The notes under the pieces: generated by a model
The model's database searches: none
Seen by the model: the letters and a program-made list of their open reading frames with translations, nothing else
Told to the model about the DNA's origin: nothing
Shown here: piece by piece, positions 1 to 8,128 of the stretch
Layout of the letters: every line of letters starts with the position of its first letter
Numbering within the stretch: position 1 is the stretch's first letter
Assembly: GCA_032251315.1 (NCBI GenBank)
Contig: JAVVEE010000022.1
Location: 1-33,791 of the forward strand
Source: LH-M37 sp032251315
GTDB taxonomy: Bacteria; Pseudomonadota; Gammaproteobacteria; SZUA-229
DNA length: 33,791 nucleotides
Direction of reading: 5' to 3'
Made by a program: the position numbers and the translations under genes

Positions 1-410
1 ACAAGCATTATTAGCATAATGCATCTATGCGAATGTTGCAGAGGCATAAATTATATATTTTATATTAATCCGACATATAAAATGAGGTAACCAGCAACTT
101 AAAATCAATAAATATCACTATAATATTACAGGCTAAAAATTCATATTTATTAAAGAGCATGAATTTTCAGCTGCTTTTATCTAAAGAATTCAAGTAGTTG
201 CTAGTACTCTTATCTATAATGCTCCAGGAGGCTGTAGGCAGTGATCATCACTCTGCCATGCTGGTGAAAAGTTGTTAATAGCGCATCATCGAAATACCGG
301 CGCAGGCCGGGATAATGGTGCATGGATGCACCGTTAACGGATCTAAGATCGTGGACATGTTGTTTAAGGCTGGCGCTGAGCTGTAATAACGTAGCTCTCT
401 GAACCGTGGG

Positions 411-435
411 GACTAGCTTTTAAAGCTTCTGTTGC
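411..435. repeat. 25-bp repeat shared with the far end of the window
   Basis: These 25 bases, starting GACTAGCTTTTAAAGC and ending in TGTTGC, recur at 33767-33791 in the same orientation with one mismatch (TGTTGC against TGCTGC). The core AGCTTTTAAAGCT is nearly palindromic. The second copy runs to the last base of the window, so its true extent cannot be seen. It is probably an end of a dispersed non-coding repeat. Confidence 0.6.
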
Positions 436-466
436 CAACCGATAACTATTCAATTCGCTTTTTGAC

Positions 467-581
467 AGCCCCTTCACCCCAGCTCTCTCCCGCTTGTCGG
501 AAAAAAAAAGGGGGGGTAGTGTATACAGGCCTGCAAGTTCTGCCCGTAAATTAAAGTTTTTTACTGCCAACTGCCAACTAT
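467..581. repeat. Dispersed composite repeat, degenerate copy 1
   Basis: The order of motifs matches 6720-6809: AGCCCC(T/C)TCACCCC, then CTCTCCC as one arm of a hairpin, a G-rich stretch, CTGCA(A/G)GT followed by CTGCC, and finally ACTGCCAACTA. In this copy the hairpin's second arm has decayed into a run of A and G at 500-517, and the ACTGCCA unit is duplicated. It lies just downstream of the csiV-like gene's stop codon. Confidence 0.6.
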
Positions 582-589
582 CTTTTAAA

Positions 590-1246
590 CTATTCTATCG
601 GACTAACCAAAACCAGTATGCCGATCAGAGGGTGGTCGATGTAGTGCAGTTCGTTGCTGCGCATTTTGCGCTGGGATTTTATTTCGAATTCATCATAGCT
701 GCTGCGGCCATGCAGTGTCGCTGAGGTTGAGTCGTCGGTCTGTTTCGGGCGTTTGTAGAGCAGGTCGGTGTGTAGGTGCAGGTAGCGGCCCAGGATTAGT
801 TTGAGGGTGCCTTGCAGGATTGATTGCAGTTTGTTGTTATCATTTTCCGGGCTTTCGGCGTTGGTGGTGTCAATGTGGACATTGATAGCATCGGTATCGC
901 TAAGGCCGGTCTGTTGCCAGGATTGCTGTAGCAGGATGTTATATCGCCCTGAGCTTTCTAGTTTGGCTATGTATTCAGCGAGGGCGTCACTGGCATGATG
1001 GGTGATGTTGATGTCGGGGCTGTCCTGCTGATTATCCGCTGCTTTGTCGACGGGTTGTCCGGTTAGGTCGGCAGGGGAGAGGTCTTCCGGGTGGTGGACA
1101 ATCGGCCACTGCTCGCTGTTGAGGTAGCGTCCGCCGGCATCTTCAAAAATGACGACGTCAATATTGTAGCGGGTAGTTTGCGCATGGGCAGCCGCTGTGG
1201 TCAGTAAGAACAAAGAGGCAAGGATGGCGGATTTGATTCTAGGCAT
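590..1246 (-). CDS. csiV: CsiV-family periplasmic protein
   Basis: The 218-residue product begins with a clear Sec signal peptide (hydrophobic core ILASLFLLTTAAA, likely cleavage after AHA). It continues with YNIDVVIFED, which resembles the start of the mature CsiV family; CsiV of Vibrio cholerae is linked to cell-shape maintenance and peptidoglycan homeostasis. The ending (SNELHYIDHPLIGILVLVSPIE) also fits that family. The gene follows mfd after 22 bases, the neighbourhood expected for CsiV homologues in gammaproteobacteria. The ATG at 1246 is the only start that gives a full signal peptide, although no good Shine-Dalgarno sequence precedes it, so translation may be coupled to mfd. Family assignment rests on length, termini and context, not on catalytic motifs. 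Confidence 0.72.
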   Translation of the reverse strand: MPRIKSAILASLFLLTTAAAHAQTTRYNIDVVIFEDAGGRYLNSEQWPIVHHPEDLSPADLTGQPVDKAADNQQDSPDINITHHASDALAEYIAKLESSGRYNILLQQSWQQTGLSDTDAINVHIDTTNAESPENDNNKLQSILQGTLKLILGRYLHLHTDLLYKRPKQTDDSTSATLHGRSSYDEFEIKSQRKMRSNELHYIDHPLIGILVLVSPIE

Positions 1247-1268
1247 GATTGGGTCGTTGTTGAAAGTG

Positions 1269-4200
1269 TTATTGGGGCAAGGCCAGGGTGTTGATAATTT
1301 CTTTCAGTTCTGTGGCACGTTTATTGTAATCCTCATCCATTTCGTTGGCCACTCGCAAGGTATCGGTGCCATTGAACTGGTATGTCGCGGATTGCGTCTG
1401 GATCAACTCTATCAGTTTCGCCGGGTTGATGCTGGGCTGTTCGGTGAAGATTATCCTGAAACCATTGTCGTTGGTATCGATTTTTGAGATGCCGACTTTC
1501 TCCGCCAGCAGTTTGACTTCGGTGACGGCAAACAGGTTTTTGGTGCTTTCGGGTAGCAGGCCGAAGCGGTCGATAAATTCGACCCGAAGCTCGTCCAGCT
1601 CGTCTGCGTTTTGGGCGCTGGCGATGCGTTTGTAAAGGATCAGTCGCAGGTGGATATCCCCGACATAATCGTCGGGGATGATAGCGGGCATGCCCAGATC
1701 AATCTCCACGCCGGCGCCCAGAGGCACGTCGGTGGCTTCACCGCTTTTGAGCGACTGCACCGCCTTTTCCAGTAATTCGCTGTACAGACTGAAACCAATC
1801 TCGGTGATCTGTCCGCTCTGGTTTTCACCGAGCAGTTCACCGGCACCGCGAATCTCAAGATCGTGGGTGGCGAGGGTAAAGCCTACGCCTAAATCTTCCA
1901 GTGACTCGATGGCTTCGAGACGTTTTTTGGCATCATCGGTGAGCAGTGATTCGGGCGGTGTAATGAGGTAGGCGTAGGCGCGATGATGCGAGCGCCCGAC
2001 ACGGCCACGAATCTGGTGCAGTTGCGACAGGCCCAGCTTGTCGGCGCGGTTGATAATGATGGTATTGGCGGTGGGCACATCAATGCCGCTTTCAATAATG
2101 GTGGTCGCGACCAGTAGATTGAAGCGCTGGTGGTAAAAATCCAGCATGATCTGTTCGAGATCTTTCTCCGGCATCTGGCCGTGGGCGAATTCTATTTTCG
2201 CTTCGGGCAATAATTCTCTTAAATCGTGGGTGATCTTTTCAATGGTCTTGACTTCGTTGTGCAGAAAATAAATCTGGCCGCCGCGTTTGAGTTCGCGCTG
2301 GCAGGCTTCTTTGATCGTGATCTCATCCCAGCGGGTAATAAAAGTATTAATCGAAAGTCGATGATGCGGCGGGGTGGCGATAATGGAAAGATCACGAATG
2401 CCCGCTAACGACATGTTCAGCGTTCTTGGGATGGGCGTGGCGGTGAGCGTTAATATATCCACTTCCGAGCGCAGCGATTTCATCTGCTCTTTATGCTTCA
2501 CGCCGAAGCGGTGTTCTTCGTCGATGATGACCAGGCCGAGGTCTTTGAACTTGACGCTTTTCTGCAGCAGTTTGTGCGTACCGATAACGATATCCACTTT
2601 TCCATTAGCCAAATCGTTTAGCACTGCCTGCTGTTTTTTGGCGCTGTTAAATCGGGTCAGGCCTTCGACTTTAACCGGCCAGTCGGCGAAGCGATCGCTG
2701 AAGTTCTGATAATGCTGCTGCGCCAGCAAAGTGGTCGGCACCAGAATCGCCACCTGTTTGCCGGTATTGGCGACAACGAAAGCGGCCCGCATGGCGACTT
2801 CGGTTTTGCCGAAACCGACATCGCCGCATACCACTCGGTCCATCGGCATGGGGCCGCTGAGATCTTCCAGCACGTTTGAGATGGCCGCTTCCTGATCAGG
2901 CGTTTCTTCGAACGGGAAACCGTTGCAGAAGCTCTGGTAATCATCCTGATTAATGAAATACTGCCAGCCTTTGGCGGCTGCACGGCGGGCATGAATGTCG
3001 AGCAGTTCGGCGGCCACGTCACGGGCTTTTTCGACCGCTTTTCGTTTGGCTTTCTGCCATTGCTCGCTGCCCAGTCGATGCAGGGGCGCATGCTCGGGGG
3101 ATGCGCCGGTATAACGGCTGATAAGATGCAGTGATGACACCGGCACATAGAGCTTGTCGCCGCCGGCATATTCGATGGCCAGGAATTCGGTATCAAAAGT
3201 GTAGCCGGAAAGTTTTTGCAGTCCCAGATAGCGCCCGACACCGTGATCAAGATGAACCACGGGTGAACCGATATGGAGGTCGGTTAAATTTTTGACCACG
3301 GTGTCAGGGTCTATGCCGCGTTTTTTTCTGCGCCGTTTCTGAATGGCGCGCTGCCCGAAAATCTGTGGCTCGGTTATGACGCAGAGTTCCGGCTGGATCA
3401 GGCTCAGGCCATTTTCAATTTCAAAAACCGTGAGGCATACCGGCTCTTCGGCATCAACAAAGTCATTCCAGGTTTCGCATATTTTGGGGAAGATATGATG
3501 CGAGCGCAGGACCTCAATGAGGATTTCCCGGCGCCCCGGCGTTTCGGCAACGAATAGTATTCGCCCGGTATATTCCTGCAGAAACGCGGTTAATGCAGAG
3601 TAGGGATGCTTGCTCTGGGCGACTGTTTTTAATTCGGGCGGTCTGAGTACAGCGAGATCACTAGTGCTGCCGCTTTCGCCTTCATTAGCGATAGCGCTGT
3701 ATTTGTTAACGCTGACGCGCGCATAGCCGCCGAGTCTGCTGCCGATTTCTTCATGGTCGAGAAAAAGCGCATGCGGTGGAAGAATAGGGCGCTCGACATC
3801 GTGTCGGCGTTGCTCATAACGTTCTGTTAATTCGCTGGAGAATGCCTGAATAATTTCATTCAGGTTATCCGGCTGGATAAAGAGCGAGCCTACGGGCAGG
3901 TAATCGAAGGTTGTTTCCAGTTTATTAAAAAACAGCGGCAGATAATATTCGATGCCCGTGGGAATAAGGCCATCGCTGATGCTGTTGTAAATAATGCTCT
4001 GCAAGGGGTCGCCGACGATCTGCTGGCGGTAGTTTTCGCGGAATAACTGGACGCCTTCCTTGTCGGTGGGAAATTCCCGCGCGGGTAGAATTTCAATGCC
4101 GTTGACGATTTCGTCAGAGCGTTGATTGCCGGGATCAAAGCTTCTGATGGATTCAATCTCATCGTCGAATAAATCGAGCCTGAAGGGCGTGTTTGAGCCG

Positions 4201-4724
4201 CTCGGGAAAATATCGATGATCGCGCCGCGCACGGTAAATTCGCCGTGTTCCATGACCTGTGAGACATAGAGATAGCCGGCCGATTCTAGATTGGTTCTAA
4301 ATTCGTGCGTGTCCAGTTTTTGCCCGGGTTTGAACAATAGTACGCTGTCGCTAATGTATTTTTTCGGCGTGAGCTTCTGTAGCAGTGTCGTCACGGGCAG
4401 CAGCAGGATCTCGCCAGGCTTGATGTTTCGCAGCTGGTAAAGCGTCTTCAGGCGCTCGGAGACGATATCCTGATGCGGCGAGAAGACATCGTAAGCCAGG
4501 GTTTCCCAGTCCGGCAGATGGTAAATATTGAGCGCGGATGAGCCATAAAACTTGATTTCGCTTTTCAACGAATCGGCGTGGGCAATGTCCTCAACGATGA
4601 CCACCACAGGTCCGTGCTCGTAGCGTTTCGCCGATTCGACAATACCGAGCGCAAAGGCGCTGCCATAAAGACGGCTCCAAGCGGTGCTGAGGGTGGTTTT
4701 ATCAGGTAACTGGGGTTTTAACAC
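1269..4724 (-). CDS. mfd: Transcription-repair coupling factor Mfd
   Basis: This 1151-residue protein is full length for Mfd, the ATP-dependent translocase that removes RNA polymerase stalled at DNA lesions and recruits UvrA. Residues about 1-340 are the UvrB-like module. The RNA-polymerase-interacting domain begins near 485 (GSPVVHLDHGVGRY). The translocase motor carries Walker A GDVGFGKT at 634-641, the DEEH box at 735-738 and TATPIPRTL at 761-769. RADKLGLSQLHQIRGRVGRS is the motif V/VI and TRG region. The C-terminal region matches the autoinhibitory D7 domain. The start is a GTG at 4724; no strong Shine-Dalgarno is visible, but the N-terminus aligns sensibly with other Mfd proteins. It is the first gene of a two-gene unit with csiV. 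Confidence 0.98.
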   Translation of the reverse strand: MLKPQLPDKTTLSTAWSRLYGSAFALGIVESAKRYEHGPVVVIVEDIAHADSLKSEIKFYGSSALNIYHLPDWETLAYDVFSPHQDIVSERLKTLYQLRNIKPGEILLLPVTTLLQKLTPKKYISDSVLLFKPGQKLDTHEFRTNLESAGYLYVSQVMEHGEFTVRGAIIDIFPSGSNTPFRLDLFDDEIESIRSFDPGNQRSDEIVNGIEILPAREFPTDKEGVQLFRENYRQQIVGDPLQSIIYNSISDGLIPTGIEYYLPLFFNKLETTFDYLPVGSLFIQPDNLNEIIQAFSSELTERYEQRRHDVERPILPPHALFLDHEEIGSRLGGYARVSVNKYSAIANEGESGSTSDLAVLRPPELKTVAQSKHPYSALTAFLQEYTGRILFVAETPGRREILIEVLRSHHIFPKICETWNDFVDAEEPVCLTVFEIENGLSLIQPELCVITEPQIFGQRAIQKRRRKKRGIDPDTVVKNLTDLHIGSPVVHLDHGVGRYLGLQKLSGYTFDTEFLAIEYAGGDKLYVPVSSLHLISRYTGASPEHAPLHRLGSEQWQKAKRKAVEKARDVAAELLDIHARRAAAKGWQYFINQDDYQSFCNGFPFEETPDQEAAISNVLEDLSGPMPMDRVVCGDVGFGKTEVAMRAAFVVANTGKQVAILVPTTLLAQQHYQNFSDRFADWPVKVEGLTRFNSAKKQQAVLNDLANGKVDIVIGTHKLLQKSVKFKDLGLVIIDEEHRFGVKHKEQMKSLRSEVDILTLTATPIPRTLNMSLAGIRDLSIIATPPHHRLSINTFITRWDEITIKEACQRELKRGGQIYFLHNEVKTIEKITHDLRELLPEAKIEFAHGQMPEKDLEQIMLDFYHQRFNLLVATTIIESGIDVPTANTIIINRADKLGLSQLHQIRGRVGRSHHRAYAYLITPPESLLTDDAKKRLEAIESLEDLGVGFTLATHDLEIRGAGELLGENQSGQITEIGFSLYSELLEKAVQSLKSGEATDVPLGAGVEIDLGMPAIIPDDYVGDIHLRLILYKRIASAQNADELDELRVEFIDRFGLLPESTKNLFAVTEVKLLAEKVGISKIDTNDNGFRIIFTEQPSINPAKLIELIQTQSATYQFNGTDTLRVANEMDEDYNKRATELKEIINTLALPQ

Positions 4725-5203
4725 GTATTTTATCGTTGAATTAATGATTGGGAATCCAGCATTATCCAGTCCTTAACGCTAAACACAAGTACTAACTGGC
4801 CGATTGCCGGATTTGAGGAGTATTTAGGGTGTAAAGGAACTTAGTCCAGGCTTGATGCCTGCTCAGGCGTATATTATACACTAGTGCGCATAATGTATAT
4901 TATGTTAAAGAACGTGCATGAGGTCGATCCGTTCTGCTTTCAAGCTCCTTCAGTGACTGCAACCCTCCAACAAGGCAATGAAAGCAATAAAAGCAATAAA
5001 CTGAGCTTATCGGCATTAGCTTGCTGGTTAATGTGAACCGCACTTACATAACCCACACTATCAATAGTTTAAAGTTGTTTTTTAATCTTAGTTCTATACT
5101 TTGATGAGTGCATTTTTATCTTTCAGAGAGATTAAGGTTAGCGCTATCAGAGATGGCTCTGTTATCATTTACCCCGTTTTATTTATGCTTGAGCACACAT
5201 ATT
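4725..5203. other. Divergent intergenic region with AT-rich palindromes
   Basis: This is the gap between the divergent mfd and the haem-copper-oxidase-like gene. It holds two adjacent AT-rich dyads: GTATATTATAC at 4869-4879, and 4889-4904, whose arms are CATAAT and ATTATG around GTAT. Both could provide -10-like TATAAT sequences toward mfd or bind a regulator. A TATACT at 5095-5100 is a possible -10 toward the plus-strand gene, but no good -35 accompanies it. Confidence 0.4.
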
Positions 5204-6571
5204 ATGACTAACGCCACACTTGAGTTACCTATAGATCGTCCCGCCGATAACCCGGCGGATAATTCACCGAGCACAATGCTAGCCCGATTATGGCTGACGC
5301 TGGGAGTCCTGGCGCTGGTGGCTTCGGGCTTTTATTCCATTCTGCTGGTGCTTTCCAGAACGCCTGCAATACAGGATGTAATTCCTCTGCTCGATTTCTT
5401 TCATATCGCGCTGGTGGTTCATGTCGACCTTTCGGTACTAATCTGGTTTCTCGCCTTTGAAGGCGTGCTCTGGGCGCTGCTGGATAACGGCCGTTTCATG
5501 GCGATGGCGAAGCTCAGTTTCTGGCTGTGTGTGGCGGGTACCGTGGTGATTACGCTGTCGCCCTTTCTGGGCGCGGATCAGCCGTTGATGAATAACTATG
5601 TACCGGTTTTGGTGCATCCGGTCTATTTCGCGGGTTTGTTCATGTTTGCAGCGGGTTTCCTGCTGCTGGTGCTGCGGGCGTTATTTTTCACATCGAAACA
5701 GAAAACCGCGTCGGCGTTTTCGTTTGCCCTGAAAGCCGCCGCTTTCGCAGCACTGCTGGCCATGATTGCGCTGCTCATCTCCTATTCGGGGTTGTCGGGT
5801 AACTTGGTAGATGTCACCGATTTTGAGATTCTGTTCTGGGGTGGCGGCCATATTTTACAATTCACACACAGCATTATGCTGTTAGTAGTCTGGTTATGGC
5901 TGGCTTCGGCAACCGGTGGCAATATTTATATAAACGCCAATACCCTGCGGCTCTTATTTGCCGTGGCGGTTGCCCCTGTGCTGTTTTCAGTCGCTATCTA
6001 CCTGCTGTATGACGTGAGCTCGCTTGAGCATAGAGACGCCTTTACCCAGCTGATGCGTTATGGCGGGTTGACGGTTCTGCCCTTGATGCTGATCGTTATT
6101 ATGAGTGTGATATCGACCCGGAACCGGGATGCAGCCTTGCGCCCTGCCCGCAATGCACTGCTGGCATCCATTATCCTGTTCAGCACTGGCGGTATTCTGG
6201 GCTTTATGATCGAAGGCGTGAATGTGGTCATTCCAGCGCACTATCACGGCTCCATCGTCGGTGTGACACTGGCCTTTATGGGGCTGACTTATTACCTGCT
6301 GCCGAGGCTGGGGTTTCGCGCTACCGTTTCACGCGCAGCGAGAATACAGCCCTGGATTTATGGCGGCGGCCAGATGATGCACATTCTGGGGCTTGCCTGG
6401 TCGGGTGGATATGGCGTTCAGCGCAAGACTGCGGGCACTGCGCAGGGGCTGGAGAATCTACCCGAAATCGCCGGTATGGCGATGATGGGGCTAGGCGGAT
6501 TGATCGCGATTATAGGTGGGCTGATCTTCGTGGTGGTGACAATCAGGGCCATGTGGCCGGTTAAAACATAG
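5204..6571 (+). CDS. Divergent haem-copper oxidase subunit I-like membrane protein
   Basis: The 455-residue, highly hydrophobic protein has about 12 predicted membrane helices and resembles haem-copper oxidase subunit I, nearest in style to cbb3/NO-reductase-type proteins. Histidines sit where haem ligands belong: H67 and H73 in helix 2, H216 and H222 in GGGHILQFTHS (helix 6 region), and H346/H348 in PAHYHGS (helix 10 region). The consecutive His pair normally in helix 7 (Cu_B ligands) is absent: the segment from 250 to 270 has no histidine. The frame opens at 5108, but I prefer the ATG at 5204 because MTNATLELP begins a normal cytoplasmic tail and the upstream extension looks non-coding. It lies alone, between mfd and the 3' end of the oxidase block. 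It may be a haem protein with a changed active site, or an accessory factor. Confidence 0.8.
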   Translation: MTNATLELPIDRPADNPADNSPSTMLARLWLTLGVLALVASGFYSILLVLSRTPAIQDVIPLLDFFHIALVVHVDLSVLIWFLAFEGVLWALLDNGRFMAMAKLSFWLCVAGTVVITLSPFLGADQPLMNNYVPVLVHPVYFAGLFMFAAGFLLLVLRALFFTSKQKTASAFSFALKAAAFAALLAMIALLISYSGLSGNLVDVTDFEILFWGGGHILQFTHSIMLLVVWLWLASATGGNIYINANTLRLLFAVAVAPVLFSVAIYLLYDVSSLEHRDAFTQLMRYGGLTVLPLMLIVIMSVISTRNRDAALRPARNALLASIILFSTGGILGFMIEGVNVVIPAHYHGSIVGVTLAFMGLTYYLLPRLGFRATVSRAARIQPWIYGGGQMMHILGLAWSGGYGVQRKTAGTAQGLENLPEIAGMAMMGLGGLIAIIGGLIFVVVTIRAMWPVKT

Positions 6572-6605
6572 TTGGCTAAAATATAGTTGGCAGTTGGTAG
6601 CTACC

Positions 6606-6700
6606 ATCGTTCCCACGCTCCAGCGTGGTAACGCAGCCCCAGGAGCTCTTGCGCCACGTTATTAAAAGAATTGATCGAGATGCTGGAGTGTGAGAACGAT
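6606..6700. repeat. 95-bp element with 19-bp terminal inverted repeats
   Basis: Positions 6606-6624 (ATCGTTCCCACGCTCCAGC) and 6682-6700 are inverted repeats with two mismatches. The interior contains a second weak dyad around CGTGGTAACG and GCCACGTTAT. To my knowledge, similar CGTTCCCACGCTCCAGC-type repeats are scattered between genes in several gammaproteobacteria. There is no coding capacity, so it is a MITE-like or REP-like element. Confidence 0.65.
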
Positions 6701-6719
6701 AGAAGTTACGTCTTTTAAA

Positions 6720-6809
6720 AGCCCCCTCACCCCGGCCCTCTCCCAGCGGGAGAGGGGGAAAATCTGCAGGTCTGCCGGGAAGCCTAAGCTCTTAACTGCC
6801 AACTATGTT
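6720..6809. repeat. Dispersed composite repeat, intact copy 2
   Basis: This copy holds a perfect hairpin at 6736-6756: CCCTCTCCC, loop AGC, GGGAGAGGG. It is followed by CTGCAGGTCTGCC and TTAACTGCCAACTATG, the same motif order as 467-581. The palindromic core resembles REP-type elements. It lies between convergent genes, as such elements often do. Confidence 0.65.
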
Positions 6810-6832
6810 TTATCATTTTATCCAGCTATGTT

Positions 6833-7399
6833 TTAAGCTTCGCCCTGCTCCGAGGTGTTTCTAATTAATACCACGAAGCCAAGGGCGAGTACGATACCGC
6901 CCCCTAAAGCGACCAGTATCTGATTGGTGGAGAAAGAGGTTTTACGATTTTCTTTCAGCGAAAGTGTGGCACTTGTTTCCGGTAGCCAGTCACCTTCAAG
7001 TTCGTATTTGATAAAGCCTTGGAAACCATAGCCAAAAGTGTGATCGCCTAACTTGTAATAGTACTCGTCGTCAATGTCCTGGCGGATGGTTTTGAAAGCA
7101 AGGTCTCTTCTAAAGCCTTTGATGATCTCTTTATTTGAGTCGAGTATCGCGATGGTCATTTTAAAATTTTTGTTTTCAACATTTCTGTTCGGTAGCACCA
7201 GCCAGAACGAGATTTTCTTTTTATCCTCGTTGCTAAAAGCAATGGTTTCGCTTTTTTTCTCGAGGTCAACGTTATGGGATTGCACCTCCTTGTAGAGCTG
7301 ACTGGATGAGTCGATGATGGCATCAATGGAACTGGTATTAATCATTAACAGGCCGATAGCCATGATGACGATGCCGGCGGTAACTCTGGGTTTATTCAT
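6833..7399 (-). CDS. Uncharacterised protein with one membrane helix at each end
   Basis: I do not recognise this family. From the ATG at 7399 the product is 188 residues: a membrane helix at about 7-24 (VTAGIVIMAIGLLMI), a polar, lysine-rich domain of roughly 130 residues, and a second helix near the C-terminus (LVALGGGIVLALGFVVLI) followed by a short tail. The middle domain, likely periplasmic, has beta-rich character (KMTIAILDSNKEIIKGF, FGYGFQGFIKYELEG) and no cysteines for metal binding. A GTG at 7411 in the same frame is an alternative start. It is the last gene of the oxidase block, 60 bases after the SCO gene, so a role in oxidase assembly or stability is a guess from position only. 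Confidence 0.7.
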   Translation of the reverse strand: MNKPRVTAGIVIMAIGLLMINTSSIDAIIDSSSQLYKEVQSHNVDLEKKSETIAFSNEDKKKISFWLVLPNRNVENKNFKMTIAILDSNKEIIKGFRRDLAFKTIRQDIDDEYYYKLGDHTFGYGFQGFIKYELEGDWLPETSATLSLKENRKTSFSTNQILVALGGGIVLALGFVVLIRNTSEQGEA

Positions 7400-7459
7400 G
7401 GTCTGTCTCACAGGTGCTTTACTCGGTTTGAGTATGAAGTCGTTAATGTTTAAAGATTA

Positions 7460-8122
7460 TTAGTCGAATTTTTCGGTTATTTTTATAAAGTCATTGACGA
7501 TTGTTTGTGCATCATGGGGTGGTGATGATAAGGCTCTGAGCCGGCCCCTGTTATCGATCAGCATAATAGTGACTGTATGATCGATAAAATAATTCCCTTC
7601 CCCGCTTTCATCGGGTCGCTGCTGATTCAGAATGCCCAGATTTTTAGTCAGAGTTGCAATTTTCTGCTGAGTTCCAGTAAGGCCGATAAAGTCTTTATTG
7701 AACCAGGGAACGTATTCAGCCAATGTCGATACATCATCGCGTTCAGGATCCAGTGTTATAAAGATGGTCTGTGGAATAATAGAATTATTATTCCCGCGCA
7801 GAATTTCATCAACGTGATTTAATGTTTTAAGCGTAGTCGGGCAGATGTCCGGACAATGAGTGTAGCCAAAGCTCAGAAAACTCCATTTGCCGATCAAGTT
7901 TTCCTGACTGAAGGCAACCCCGTTATGATCACTTAACTTAAAGGCTATGACCGGTGTGGCATCGTAAAGTATGGTGGCGGAAATGCCGTCGTCGATGTAC
8001 GGTGTATTATCTCTGGAATTGCCATACTTGAGAAACAACCATTGTGACAGCGTTGCTAGAATAAGCACGGCAGCAACTACAAGGTAGATGGCCCTGGGCA
8101 CTTTAGGTTTGTTTTCAGACAT
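7460..8122 (-). CDS. SCO1/SenC-type copper chaperone (first copy)
   Basis: SCO proteins deliver copper to the Cu_A site of cytochrome c oxidase subunit II and act as thiol reductases. This 220-residue protein has an N-terminal membrane anchor (about 11-30), then a thioredoxin-like fold with the copper motif HCPDICP (C90 and C94) and the third ligand H182 in YFIDHTVTIMLID. TLDPERDD is the conserved SCO motif. It follows the haem O synthase gene after 6 bases, so the two are co-transcribed. It complements the second SCO-like gene at 11500-12333 in the same block. Confidence 0.93.
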   Translation of the reverse strand: MSENKPKVPRAIYLVVAAVLILATLSQWLFLKYGNSRDNTPYIDDGISATILYDATPVIAFKLSDHNGVAFSQENLIGKWSFLSFGYTHCPDICPTTLKTLNHVDEILRGNNNSIIPQTIFITLDPERDDVSTLAEYVPWFNKDFIGLTGTQQKIATLTKNLGILNQQRPDESGEGNYFIDHTVTIMLIDNRGRLRALSSPPHDAQTIVNDFIKITEKFD

Positions 8123-8128
8123 ATCTTG

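Larger units (their letters stand above)
1..589. other. Gene-free AT-rich stretch with small palindromes
   Basis: I see no convincing gene here. The first 200 bases are strongly AT-rich. A short perfect hairpin (GGTGCAT, two-base gap, ATGCACC) and the palindrome CCGTTAACGG lie close together near 315-340. From about 411 onward the sequence is made of repeat material that recurs elsewhere in the window (see separate entries). Short open frames here overlap the repeats and show no family resemblance. Confidence 0.6.
6561..6835. repeat. Long imperfect inverted repeat at two convergent gene ends
   Basis: The left arm (6561-6597, starting TTAAAACATAGTTGGC) is mirrored by the right arm (6792-6835, whose complement starts TTAAAACATAGCTGG). 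Both arms include the stop codons of the flanking convergent genes, so the gene ends are embedded in the repeat. Inside lie two further hairpin elements. Transcripts from either side would fold strongly, so the region probably serves as a bidirectional transcript end. Confidence 0.55.

Noticed and set aside
364..570. Open frame of 68 codons on the minus strand, plus a similar one at 494-724 on the plus strand.
   Set aside because: Both run through repeat sequence, have no family resemblance and no ribosome-binding site.
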